A stretch of 64,000 bases of DNA, taken from Gavia stellata. Its lineage: Eukaryota > Chordata > Aves > Gaviiformes > Gaviidae. Below are positions 23,101 to 35,161 of the stretch, one piece after another. Numbering within the stretch: position 1 is the first letter of the stretch; each line of letters opens with the position of its first letter. The DNA lies in contig NC_082596.1 of the NCBI RefSeq assembly GCF_030936135.1, positions 9,400,155-9,464,154 on the forward strand, given 5' to 3'. Under the pieces are notes generated by a model. That model did no database searches and was not told the DNA's origin. It saw only the letters and a program-made list of their open reading frames with translations. The translations under genes were made by a program, and so were the position numbers.

Positions 23101-26100
23101 CTTTCCCCTTGCTTTTAGTGTCCCTTTAAGCCAACAAGGTGTTCTCTGCTATTGTGGTTGTTCACATAATGCAGAGTTTTGCTCGCATTTATTGATGGCA
23201 CTGATATAAAGTGATATAATCACCTGAGCCAAAAGTAGGGATTTAATGAGCAGTGGGAGTTTTGGATTTGAAGGCATGTGGGGCATAAAGTTGGAGCAAG
23301 GAAAACTTACAGAAGTCCAAGAGTCTCTACCACGCACTGCTAAAATCTGCTCCTGTTGATACTGCACCGAGTTTACTGTAGGTTTCAGTGAAACTTTTGT
23401 CAGGCATCTGATGGAAAAGTCGTTTAGGAGTGGTGGAATTATTAGGTGGCCTTTGGGTCAGGCCTAATGAAGAGATCTTTCTATTCACTTCTATTCACTT
23501 TAATTTCTCTGTGAATGCTTATGAGCAATTTTATATATGAGAGTAACAAGAGAAAGTAGAAACAAATAGGCAGCAGAAGTTCTTTTCATTTTTCATTCAG
23601 AAACTACCAGAAAAGTCTGCTTTCTTCATCTCAAGATCAGAAAATGGCATCGGATGCCATATTTGAAGGACTCTGAGCAAATAATGACACAAGCAGCCGG
23701 ATCTAGCAAAGTTCACAGAAGTCAAAACAAAGTTCCCCACTGACTTACTAGAGTTTTCCATGGTGTTTTAAGAGTGAATGTTTCTATTTGACCTGTATTG
23801 TGGTGCTGTACCATAAAAAATTAAGATGATACACAATGTCTTCTATTATTCAGTATTACTTTGAAGATGCATCAAAAGGAGTATGTTTTCCAAACACAGG
23901 ATGGTCCGTCTGCTGTTACTTATGTTGCAGTAAATTCCCTGAGGGATACATTATATGACTCAGAATCAGTTTGAAATAACACAGTCCCACTTGGTTCCTG
24001 GTAATCACATTGGAGATGCACTTTGCACCATGCTGCACACAGAGCCTGCTGTCTTATTCAGATCCATCTTTTTAGCCTCTGCTTTCTTTCAAGTACAGAA
24101 AACACGGGGGTAGGTCAGCAAAAGTTCAGGTTTTGGTGAGACAGAATTTGTGATTATAGTTCTTACCTGTGTGTTCGTTTATAGTAAAAGGAATATATGT
24201 ATATATAGCTACACTATAAGCCTGACTGCTCCAGATTTATCTTTTCTCTTCCAGGAGGAAGGAAAGGAGAGTTGAAACTGAACTCAGCCATTCAGATACA
24301 GGATGCTAGAACTTTGCATTAAATCTTAGATACCTTTATTTACAAAATCCCTCTATCACCTATTCATGATCCAGTCAGTACAGACTTTTACATTTGATAC
24401 AATATAAGTGTGATAAAGGCAAAAATAATCTGCAAATTGTTGTGTGGATTAAATAGTTGCTTGTTAACAGAAGTGCAATACCAGTAATTTGCAAAAGGCT
24501 TTGGCTATTAAGACAGATACCTCAGAAAACCAGTATTTCTCCTTCTGTCCCAGCAACAATTTATTGAAGGTCTCTATTTAAAAACATAGATAGTGAATGT
24601 CTTAAAGAGAGCCACAGAAATACAGTTGTTCCAAGCATATTCTGTATAATTTTGATTATCGGGATCCAAGTGTAGGACCTGCAGTGCATAGATGCACTTC
24701 TTTGAGCTTCAAGGTGGACACCTGTAGTCCTAAAATTAAGTGGTCTAGGCTCAGAAGCACATGAGGGTTTTTTTACATGTTACAGAGATATTCTGAATAT
24801 TGTGCTTATTTTTCCTTTAAATGTGCTCTCTGCAAACCAGATAAAGTTAAGATTTCCTCTATCTCACTGGTGCACTGTAAACATTGGTTAAGTGAAGAGA
24901 TGGAAGTATTTAATTATTGTGATAATATGAGGCCATTATATCCCATTGACTGTAGGTAGCTGGCTCTAGGGAATGCACTGTATAAGCATCTGAAGTGCTT
25001 TCCAGATACTAATTATTGCCACAAGACTATCATTGCCGTTTGAAGGTACGGAAATTAAGGCATGGATCAGTAAGCACTGGGGCTTTCAAATATGGCAACT
25101 CCCAGTCTAGACACTGAAATCTATGCTGAAAATTTCCAACTAATTGCAGTGTTTTGCTCTTTCCAAGCTTGCTCGAAATCTGCCGAGGAAATACAGAGGT
25201 ATTCAGAAGATCTGAATGAGGCTTTTTGGTTTGGCTAAGTCATCCTTGCCCTTAGCTTTCGATCAATTCTGTTAGCGCAGAACTTCTGGTGGTTAATACA
25301 GCTTGTGCCTACGTGATTTAAGGGCAAATGCTGGGAACTGAAGGCCAAGTGGCTTGCACTCTGATGTGCTGTGAGCCGCTGGGGTGAGGCTTCGGAATTC
25401 CACATTCAGCCTCCCAGATCTCCTTCCCTTCCAGCCTCCAGTCTCCAGTAGCAGCAAGACACACTTCTGGTCCAGCACAGCTATGCTGCAGATGGAAATG
25501 CCAGAAGGCAACTGAGGTAGTGAGGAGGAACGTGGGCTTCTCTCCAATGTGCACAAATGTGTAACGTCTCGCTAATGCATTTAAATTAATGCTCTTGTAG
25601 TTTCCTGGTAAGAGAAAAAATATCTTGTGGTGCAGGCACTTTCCCTTTTAGTGAACAGTGATGCCTCCAAAGAATGAGGTCTTGACAGTCTGAAAGAACT
25701 AAGTCTTTTTTCAAGCAGAAAGGTCAGCTACAGGCGAAGGAGCTGCAATGAGAATACCTTCAAACTGCTCTGTCACTTACCTCCATGATAAATTGCTGGG
25801 AACTCTTTCTCCAAGGCTAGATATATTTAAACTTTCTTTGATAGATCATTCTTTTAAGGGCAGATTGATTGGACCAAGGTATGAGCAGACCAGCCGTAAT
25901 TTGGCCTGAAAATAGGTAGTGAGGTGGCAAAATGGATCCTCATCTGCAACTCTTCCCCTTGCCTCGTTTTCCTGTAGTAAATCTGCCTTTGTTCACTAAC
26001 TGGCCTCTGTGCTGAACTCTGCTATATTCAGAAGTGCCAGCAGGAGCAAGGAACAGGAAAATGCTCAGGAAGATATTTTAACAAATTTAAATCTCTTAAA

Positions 26101-29100
26101 GTGGTGGGATTCAAATATAGGGTGCAAGATTCTGCTGAACTGGAGGGTGCAGCATGCTCCTCTGCAAGCAATAGCAAAGTCTTGGGATGGGCTCTGGTCC
26201 TTGCACTGTTCAAAGCCTCTGCGCTGCAAGGGACTGCAATTTCCAAGACCTCACATTGTGGCATTAAGAGAAAGCGGTCCTTCCAAAGCAACCTGAAAGC
26301 ATGGTCCCCCAAATGGAGCACACCTATTATTTTTTTTAACCTGTTTTTTTCCCCCATGAAATTGGAAAACTGGGTTTGCAGTGCTCTTCTGAAACTACAG
26401 GGAGGTGTCTGACCCCTGCTCCAGGGAATTGTCCCCACTGGGATCACACACCTGGAACGCTAAATCCCCGTGGCAGAAAAGAGAGGCCATCAGATCCCCC
26501 AGGCTCTTAACTTGTCTTGCATGTTTTGCAATCAAAAAAGGACATCTTTTTACCTTAATAGAGCAATGATCAGCTTAGGTAGCCAAAAGCTATGGCTACA
26601 GCAGAGTTAGAAGTAATTCCCCTGTAGGCAGAATTTACCTTGACCGTGCACTACACCCTGAACTCCCGCTGCTCCAGCAGTGCCCCGCAGCCATCAGCAG
26701 TCTTTGGTGGGTGGGGCTTTGGGTATCTGAGGCTGTTAAGATGGTACAAATACACTGATGGGTTACATTAGAAACATAGGGAGAAAGAGATGCCACATTG
26801 GATAGGGACAAAAACTGGGTTCTTGTTGCTGTCGGGTTGCTGAATGCAGAGCAACGCCGTAAAAAACCTCATGCAAATTCAACTCCATCAAAGAACCTCA
26901 TGCAACTTCAACAGTACTGCAAGTAATCTCAAGGCTGGAAAGGACAGTGGGAGCAATTTGTTTCTGTCTGTTCAAAATGCTGCATTTTGGCTTTGGCCAA
27001 ATTTCTATTTCTATTACTACTTGCTTGATCCCCTAAAAGAGAATAATGAAATGGTAAAACACACACTTCAAACAAACCTTAAAATGAGAAATTTTGACTC
27101 TGTCTAAACTTCTGCAAAACAGGTAAAAACCCCTCCACTCAATTTAATCCATGTCATAATTTTCTTGTTAGCATATTTTCAGTTTAACCAAAAAAAACCT
27201 TTCCCTTCAGCTCAGCTTGAAGCCTCATCATGAACTCAAGAGACAGAATACATTCATATCATGATGCTTTTGTTCTTACAGCTTTCTAGAAATGTCTACC
27301 AAAGACTTCAGCATCAAGGTTTGTAATGAACCTGGATATCACAAATGATCTTCTGCCTAACACAGAGGATCAAGCTGGAATGAAGTTTGAGTGCTCTTCA
27401 GTTTGGCTTCAGCCTCCGACAAACCAATTTCCAGCCACAGTCAAAGCCCAAGCATCTGCTGCTGTGAAAATGAGGTGGGACAGCTAGATGAACAGACATG
27501 CATGCAAGGAAGAAAGATTTTGTTTTTCATCAAAAAGCCAGAGAATAAAACTGATGTCTAGCTTGGGAGCCCAGGAGGTTATGACAGCCTCTTTAAAAGG
27601 TGAAACTTGACAACACTGAGTGCAATTTCAGGCTGTCTGAAGATTCAGACAGACGTGGGGATTTGTGGCCTTGCTACTGAACCTCAGTCAAAAATGCATC
27701 AAATCTTTCCAGTTTACAGGATCCACAGATCAACAAAGAGACATTTGACTGACTGGGAAGAGCCTATTTGGTCCCTGCTGCTCCGTGATGCTGCCCTGGC
27801 CGGCCATGCAACTCCTCAGGGTCTGCCCCAAGGAGAAAGCAGTGTTCTGGTTTAAACCTCCCTGAAACTCTGAGCATGAGGAGCTGCTCGGACATTGAAA
27901 CTGAATTATTGTTTGCTCAGCCTTTTAACAACTTCTTACCAAACTTATCCATTTTGTTGTTTTTATTTTTTAAACTGAAAAAAATCAGCTTTCCAACTAT
28001 TTATAGTGAACAAAAAGTGATTCGCCGGCTTCTCCCAAAACTCATTTACAAGAAATAATAATAATAAAAAAAGAGCTTAACTTATCATGTTGATTAAAAA
28101 AATAAATTATCTTTTTTAACCATTTCATACTATTCAAAAGAAAACTCTGAGAGAGTCTTTAACTTATTGCTGAAGAATTTCTACGGATTTATGTTCCTAG
28201 CAAAGTTTTCAGGTGTCAGACCACTATACTCATATCTGTGATGTGTCCACTCCTCAGCATGCCCTGAACTAAATTACCGATGAAATAAATGACAGTAACT
28301 TCGGGCACTGAAAGGAACCATCTGGTGGAGATGAGACTAACAGATGTGCTTTCACTGTCGGTACCTCAATCCACATACTTAAGAACTGCACTGCTATATA
28401 CCTCCTTGTTCATCTGCTTATTAATAATGTAGCGTTTCTGTTCTTGCAGCACTGAGACATCCCGTTCATCACTCCAGGCCCTGCGTAGTGACAGACGTTG
28501 TAGTCTCAAAGCACTAAAGGGCTAAAGCTCCAGTGAACTCTGTGCACTGGTCTTGGAAGAAAATGAAGCACAGGACCAAGTACTAAGGAATCGAGACAAA
28601 CAACTGCTCCCTAAATGGCACATGGAGTGATATTGATCACAGCCACACAGGGAATAAGTAATAGTAGGAAGAGAAAGCAAGATCTTTTAAGTGCTACACC
28701 TACGTATTAATTGCCAAATCAACTCTTCTCCTGAACAGATGACAGCAAATCTTATTCCTTCCTGCTGGGTCTTCTAGACACACTATCTCTCATCACGGTT
28801 TCTTTGGATATTGCATTCTGAAATCAAGCTAAGCAATAATATGATTTTAGAAGCACATCCATACTATCACTGGACAGGTACCCCGGACTCACCTAGACCC
28901 ACGTTTGCAATGTTCCAGCAAGTGTGACTTGCTGGGTAGGCAGAGGGTTGCTCTAAAGCAGAGCTTTGTGACCTTGTTCTTATGCCTACTTACTCATCAA
29001 CTCTTTTTAAGAACAGCAAAGATATTGGTAGTGGAAACAGGGTACGCTGACAGTGCAGGGTCCCACATCATTCAAGGTGGGAGGTGTGGACATCCGCTGT

Positions 29101-29773
29101 CCAGAAAAGTGGAATAAATATTCAATTTGGCAGATTCCTGGTGCGTCCCTTGCTCGCTAAGCTACAAGCATTATGCTATAGCTGGCAGCTGCAACAAGAG
29201 TATAGCCACACCATAGTTACTTGCCTGAAATTGTCTTCTGTACTGTGCAGGCTGATCAATATTTATCTTTGTGCAATAAAGTACAGTTTTCTACAATCAA
29301 TGATAATCCATTTCTCATACTGAAAACTAGCACACAGAAAGTGCAAATTATGAAATAGAAAGGCAACATTTGAGAACAACAGAAACCATAGATTTGGGAG
29401 CATCATTCAAAGGGCTATGTATATTAGGGCAGGTCTGTTCAGCTGCAAACCAAGTAGAAAAATATTTGTGATCTCCCGGCATTGTGCAGCTCTCTGTTTT
29501 CTTCAGCACGAAGAGACCACATGGACTGGAGAGCTGTGCCTGCCTGTGTAGGAGAATGCCTGCCCTGAGAGAAGCTATCTGAAAATTGGGGTATGTGTGT
29601 GGTGTTGACTTGAAGGCTTTTGCTGGTCCTTCAGATCTGCAGTGTTTGGAAGCCCTTAAAAAGCTGCTTGTCAGAGACTGCTTCTGATGAGAGGGGAAAG
29701 TTGGCAATGTTTTTGTGTCATGTTAGAGACAACTGTGCAAGGAAAGGGAGGCTGGATACAGATTTTCACTTTT
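20111..29773. other. Gene-poor intergenic sequence, about 9.7 kb
   Basis: No gene, RNA gene or recent repeat recognised. The first about 140 bases (CTGTCCTTCCTGAAGAGGC and following) resemble sequence I associate with CR1 5' regions and may extend the preceding element. A short direct repeat (AACCTCATGCAA, at about 26868 and 26895) and an A-run near 22579 are the only other structures noted. Confidence 0.55.
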
Positions 29774-30200
29774 CACAGAATCACAGAATAACTAAGGTTG
29801 GAAAAGACCTGTAAGATCATCAAGTCCAACCATAAAAAAACACCACACCACACAACACCACACAAACAAACAAACAAAAAAAACCAAAAAAAAACCCCAC
29901 ACCACACAGCACCATGCCCATCAAGCCACGTCCCACAATGCCACGTCCACACGCTCCTTGAATACCTCCAGGGAGGGTGACTCCACTACCTCCCTGGGCA
30001 GCCTGTTCCATTGTGATACCACTCTCTCAGTAAAGAAATCTTTTGAGTCTGAACCTCCCCTGGTGCAGCTTGAGGCCATTTCCTCTTGTCCTGTCACTCA
30101 TCACTGGGGAGAAGAGGCCAACACCCACCTCTCTGCAACCCCCTTTCAGGTAGTTGTAGAGAGCAATGAGGTCTCCCCTCAGCCTCCTCTTCTCCAGACT
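29774..30200 (-). mobile_element. CR1 LINE fragment, minus strand
   Basis: Read on the minus strand: ORF2 blocks [38 protein letters not shown], then the 3' UTR and a CACAGAATCACAGAAT tail (plus-strand view). The homology stops abruptly at 30200, where the family would continue with GAACAACCCC. Its 3' UTR contains an expanded A/C-rich block (29836-29905) in place of the usual AAACCTAACACTGCC segment. It lies 66 bp from another CR1 in the same orientation. Confidence 0.94.
29836..29905. repeat. A/C-rich simple repeat inside a CR1 3' UTR
   Basis: Runs of CACCACAC, (CAAA)n and A8-A9 with CC interruptions replace the normal CR1 3' UTR sequence at this point. It looks like microsatellite growth inside the element after, or at, insertion. 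Confidence 0.8.
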
Positions 30201-30266
30201 GACATTTGCAAAGACAGAAACTGTCCTAACACAGGACAATTTCTTCTTGTGCTTGGGAAAAAATAT

Positions 30267-30460
30267 AATCATAGAATTGTATAATCGTAGAATCATTTAG
30301 GTTGGAAAAGACCTTTAAGACCATCAAGTCCAACCATAAACCTAACACTGCCAAGTCCACCACTAAACCATGTCCCTAAGCGCCTCATCCACAAGTCTTT
30401 TAAATACCTCCAGGGATGGTGACTCCACCACATCCCTGGGCAGCCTGTTCCAATGTTTGG
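30267..30460 (-). mobile_element. Short CR1 LINE 3' end, minus strand
   Basis: About 195 bp holding only the last ORF2 codons and the 3' UTR: TAATCATAGAATTG tail, GGTTGGAAAAGACCTTTAAG, then AAACCTAACACTGCCAAGTC and CCTGGGCAGCCTGTTCCAAT. Homology ends at about 30460. It is close in sequence to the copies at 5083 and 34373, so probably of the same subfamily and similar age. Confidence 0.94.
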
Positions 30461-30775
30461 AAGTGGGATCCTTGGAATACTGGAGTGAAATCTTGCTCCT
30501 ACCAAAGACAGAGGACAGAAACTTTGCCCATAGGATCGTTTGCCATCTCATGGGCTCTTTCAAAGGATGTTTTCCTCTCAAGGGCTGAATGTGAAACAAA
30601 GATGGGTTAACTTTGCAGACCAGAGTTGTGTTCCACATGTGAAGGGCTGATAGCTGTGAATCATAGTGCACTTCTGGGTTAAATTCCTTGAAATTAAAAT
30701 ATATGTCAGGTACTTCAATCAATCCTTTGTGTAGCTGGGTGTTCAGAAGTCAGAAATGAGGTAATATTTAACTGA

Positions 30776-30838
30776 GGAGTCTCCAGCCTTGGAGGTATTC
30801 AAAAGCCATCTGGACTCTGTCCTGGGCAACTGATTCCG
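30776..30838 (+). mobile_element. Old CR1 remnant, plus strand, about 60 bp
   Basis: GAGTCTCCAGCCTTGGAGGT followed by ATTCAAAAGCCATCTGGACT and CTGTCCTGGGCAACTG matches the end of CR1 ORF2 (the SLEVFKxRLD block) as found in older CR1 subfamilies. The fragment has lost its 3' tail. It is too short to assign a subfamily. Confidence 0.7.
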
Positions 30839-30842
30839 GCAC

Positions 30843-33800
30843 CCAAGACACTTAAAGCAAAGGCATCTCTTGTCTCTCTCCACTAGAAGAGACTTGACTG
30901 AGGAATTTACAATGGATCAGTTTATAGCCTTTATAAACTGATATCCAAAGGTTTCTCCCATATGTAGCCACCCTTCCCCCTTCTTTTCTACTTCAAATCA
31001 TGCCATGTGGCCATTCCTATTCTGCATAAATTTCGAAGCATTGGACACATATTTCCAGGAAATAGCCAAAAGACATACTGGTTTGCTAATCCAGGCTGCT
31101 TCCTTGTTTAAAAGTAGACAGCGTAAAGGAAATCAGTGGGTAGGTTCCCTGGGAGACGCATCCTTGCAACCACGACTTCTTCAAGTCTGAAAGCAAACAG
31201 GGAATTTGATGGGAGCCCTTTGTAAAAGCAGTCACAGGCTGTACCTCCTAGTAACTCTACAGTGACCTCGTTTGTTGTTGAATCCATAGCATGATCAGAT
31301 TTCTAGTACCGACATTTCAATTCATTATTCTGATGTTAAGGGAAAATATCCAACTGATAGACTGACTGTAACAGAGAGACACTATATTATATTAGGCACA
31401 ATCTGTAAGCTTGAAAATTATCTGAAAAGAAATGGAAAAATCGTTTCAGTCACTAATGATTCCACTACATATTCCTCAGAGTTGCCAACTGTAGTAACGA
31501 GAGTTCAAATGTCAGGATTTTGGGCTGATCCTGTGATGTCCCAACACCTGGAAGTGAGACTCTCACCTTACCTTCATTCACTTACAGCCAGGAGGGGAAG
31601 TGAGAAATTCCAAGTGGCTCAAAAAAAGTCGTAAAACATGCGATTAGATGAGGGAAAGTGAAAGACCCATGAAGGCCCACCTTTATTTGCTTGTTTTCCT
31701 TCCCTGAAGAACCGTGCTATTTTTTCAGGCAGCCCTTTGACTTTTAATGTTACAGTGCTGCCCTGCCTCGTGTGCTAAAGGGGTGTGACTGGAAATGAAT
31801 CATAGTAAGGGAGATCCAAAAGCCTGAAAAGATTAAGCACGCTCTACTCAGTGGGTTGAGGAATGAAATAGTTTAGGATGAGTATTTTTTTCAAGACAGT
31901 CAAGGACTAGGATGGTCAGAGCTGGGCAAGGTGAGGAAAGATCCGGGAGTCCAAGGTTTGGAGCTGCTGCTGGACAAGGCCCATAGAATGCACAAACCTT
32001 GCTGGCTGAAATCCCTCCTCCTGTCTCAAAGACAAGGACTGTGCAAAACGATGGGACAAAATTATGGATGCACACATGCTTTCTGCACTGTGCCATGGAT
32101 TCAGTAAGGTGAGCATGAGTGAATTATGGATGCTTTTTTAATTGGTTTGCAACAATCTTTTAATAGCATTGAGACGGTGTGAAGTTACAGTGTATTGATT
32201 TTCCTTTGTCCATGCAGTAATTTGTAGTGGTGGAGATTTATTTTCCTCTTTATGTTTTCCATGAAGCTAGTAGGCAGTGAGGCCAATGGCAGCTGGCAGT
32301 TGGTCTCCCATTTCTATGGATGCCATAGGTGGCCATGTCTTGTCCTCAGAGGATCACTGAGCGCCAGGGGACTCAATGCCTGGGGAGAGCAGAGGTGGCA
32401 CAGATGACTTCTGTGGACTCATTTCCACCACTGGCAGTCAGTCGTATTGTCTGCCAGGTCAAAGCTGCTGCAGTAGCAATCCAGGGAACATTTGACCTGC
32501 CATCTCTCAGACAAGGGGAACTGCTGTGGTACGTCTATCCTTCAAGTGAGCATTGTTTCTATGAAGGTATTTTACAGTTGGTGTTTTGGGTTTTTTTTTT
32601 TTGTTTGGTTGGTTGGTTGGTTTTTTTTCTTTTTTTTCTTTTAATGAGTTTTGACCCATTTGGGACCAGCAGTGCCAGTCCCACAGTTATTCTGACCCTG
32701 AACAGGATCTAATTTAGGCTCTGGTTTCCAGCTGCACCTTGTCGCTGCAGAGAAAAGGAAAACAGCTTGAGGCAGCAGATCCTTTTCATGAGGCTCATTT
32801 GCAGTCTAGCAAAGGAAGAGCTGGCTGTCATAACTGCCTTTTTCTGCACAGCTTTGAGATTTCATGGACATCTCCACCCCTCTTCCATCAGAAGATTCAA
32901 GGAGCAGACACTGATTTCAGTCTCCCCAACAAGACTTTTGTCTGCCTTTCTACCTGGCCTGGTTTCATGGAGTTCATGCAAAGCTCTCAAAGCCAGAAGG
33001 TGACATTTTGATCACTTTGACCATCTGCAGATCACAGACCACAACTTCAAGTTAAACTAGGCCATAGCTTTTAAAAATAAAGATCACACCTGCAAGTCTG
33101 ACTTAAGACCAAGTCTTAGAGTGTTTCATGCTTGCCTAGGCTGTTCCACTGATTGACTGTTAAGCTTCATTTTGTGTTAATTTAGCAGGCAGAAGCAATA
33201 GCCACAGCTTAGATTCCCTCAATGCTAAGCCCTGAAAGACAAGCCCTAAAAAAAAGAGCTTGATGTGTGACTATAAGGAAGAAGGAGGACATAGATGTAA
33301 AAAGATGAGAGAGGAGATGCTTGAGCATATCTGTGTGCTGAGCACTGAAGTCGCAGTACATGATCTAGGTCGGTGTTTGAACAATGTAGCTGCAACAGCA
33401 CAGTGCTGTGGGATAACAATCCCCTAAACCAGCCCCCATGGGGCTTCAGGTCTTTTTTACAGCTAGACTGCTCCTACTGCCTGAGTTAGCTGGGGTATAG
33501 TGCTGCACTCTGTACTTGCGCCGTCTCATTTGGCATTCATCAGTAGGTGCCTCCAAACTGTGCGCAGGCACTTCGGTAGATCTTGTGGGCATCCCAGTAG
33601 TGAGTTTTAACAAAATGATTGAAAGGGATCATGAGGTAGGTTTGTGTGTGGATGGAGTCCTCCTCAAAGCCTTTGGAGCTTCAGAGGAGAGAGCATGAGG
33701 GTGCTTGATCAAGCTTCTACCAAAGGTTGAGTGGAGGTTGGTGTTAGAGACCAGCTAAAAATGGGATTAGATCTTGTCACCCTAAACGAGAAATGGGAAG

Positions 33801-34372
33801 CCTTCAAGCACTGCAAAAATTTTGCTTGATAAGATAGAGGAGTCAGCAGAAGTATAGAAAGAGAAGGGCAACAAAATTCAACACCATTTGTGTGCTTACA
33901 CTGAAAATGAGATCCCACTTACTTCTATGGTTATATAGCTTCACCCTCCCTGTGCTGGGTGCTGTTATAGCTAAGACTTCTAGGTCAAGAGGTCCTCAGG
34001 CTTCAAATCTTTCATCCCAGGAAATGATCCCTGTGGTTTTGCTCTTCAGCACCTTTCTCAAAGCATGTCCTACTAAAATAGGACATGGCATTTTAACGAC
34101 AGTTTCACTCACGCTGTAGACAATGTTGCTTTTTGTTTCCGATTCCTAGATAGCCTCCGACCATGCTTGCAAGTACCAAATCTCTGTTTCTCTGTCACTG
34201 AAGCTCAGGAGCAGCTGTTTGTCCATTTTGCTCCTGAAGTCTTTTGGAGAGTAATGGGTTTTCTGCTTGCAGTTTTCCTTCCTGTAAACGTGATCCAGAT
34301 GTTCCAGCTGAATGTGCATGTGGCTCTACTAAAACATGCCCTGTGTCTGTGTGTGGTTTAGCAAGCAGTCCT
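30843..34372. other. Intergenic sequence, no gene seen
   Basis: AT-rich unique sequence with short frames that match nothing I know. It contains the T-rich/GGTT tract at 32591-32639. No exon-like GC shift or RNA gene was noticed. Confidence 0.55.
32591..32639. repeat. T-rich tract with (GGTT)n core
   Basis: A T12 run, then about four GGTT units, then T-runs interrupted by single C residues. A composite low-complexity tract, likely to vary in length. Confidence 0.88.
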
Positions 34373-35064
34373 TCAACAAGGCCAAGTGCCGGGTCCTGCA
34401 CTTGGGTCACAACAACCCCATGCAACGCTACAGGCTTGGGGACGAGTGGCTGGAAAGCTCCCCCGCAGAAAAGGACCTGGGGGTGTTGGTCGACAGCCGG
34501 CTGAATATGAGCCAGCAGTGTGCCCAGGTGGCCAAGAAGGCCAACGGCATCCTGGCCTGTATCAGAAATAGTGTGGCCAGCAGGAGCAGGGAGGTGATCG
34601 TGCCTCTGTACTCGGCGCTGGTGAGGCCACACCTCGAATACTGTGTTCAGTTTTGGGCCCCTCGCTACAAGAAAGACATTGAGGTGCTGGAGCGTGTCCA
34701 GAGAAGGGCGACGAAGCTGGTGAGGGGTCTGGAGCACAAGTCTGATGAAGAGCGGCTGAGGGAACTGGGGTTGTTCAGTCTGGAGAAGAGGAGGCTGAGG
34801 GGAGACCTCATCGCTCTCTACAACTACCTGAAAGGGGGTTGTAAAGAGGTGGGTGTTGGTCTCTTCTCCCAAGTGACAAGTGATAGAACAAGAGGAAATG
34901 GCCTCAAGTTGCACCAGGGGAGGTTCAGGCTGGATATTAGGAAAAATTTCTTTACTGAGAGAGTAGTGGAACACTGGAATAAGCTGCCCAGGGAGGTGGT
35001 GGAGTCACCCTCCCTGGAGGTGTTCAAGGAACGTGTGGAAGAGGCATTGTGGGACATGGTTTAG
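34373..35064 (+). pseudogene. CR1 ORF2 C-terminal remnant, 230 open codons
   Basis: An open frame that includes [60 protein letters not shown] and [18 protein letters not shown] in family order, to the natural CR1 stop. The open frame extends upstream of the element to an ATG at 34336 in unrelated flanking DNA; that extension has no CR1 similarity and is a chance reading. The intact frame reflects recent insertion. Confidence 0.9.
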
Positions 35065-35128
35065 TGGGCATGGTGGTGTTAGTTGATGGTTGGACTTGAT
35101 GGTCCTACAGGTCTTTTCCAACCTTAGT

Positions 35129-35160
35129 GATTCTGTGATTCTGTGATTCTGTGATTCTGT
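35129..35160 (+). repeat. CR1 3' octamer tail, (GATTCTGT)4
   Basis: Four perfect GATTCTGT units close the CR1 copy. This octamer is the CR1 family's diagnostic 3' end, which its reverse transcriptase recognises. The perfect repeats support a fairly recent insertion. Confidence 0.93.
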
Positions 35161-35161
35161 G

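Larger units (their letters stand above)
34373..35161 (+). mobile_element. CR1 LINE fragment, plus strand, best preserved copy here
   Basis: A 5'-truncated CR1 of about 790 bp that starts within TTCAACAAGGCCAAGTGCCG, carries an uninterrupted ORF2 C-terminal third, ends ORF2 at TTTAG (35062-35064), and finishes with a 3' UTR and four GATTCTGT octamers. It is the least damaged CR1 in the window and the closest relative of the minus-strand copy at 5083-5885. It lacks the endonuclease domain and the catalytic palm, so it cannot move by itself. Confidence 0.96.

Noticed and set aside
33141..33180. Possible very old CR1/L3-like sequence (CTGTTCCACTGATTGACTGT)
   Set aside because: The likeness is weak and short; a profile search would be needed to separate it from chance.
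34195..34974. 259-codon minus-strand frame over the 34-kb CR1
   Set aside because: A shadow frame of the real plus-strand CR1 ORF2; its sequence is the antisense reading also found as 5258-5827 opposite the 5-kb CR1.
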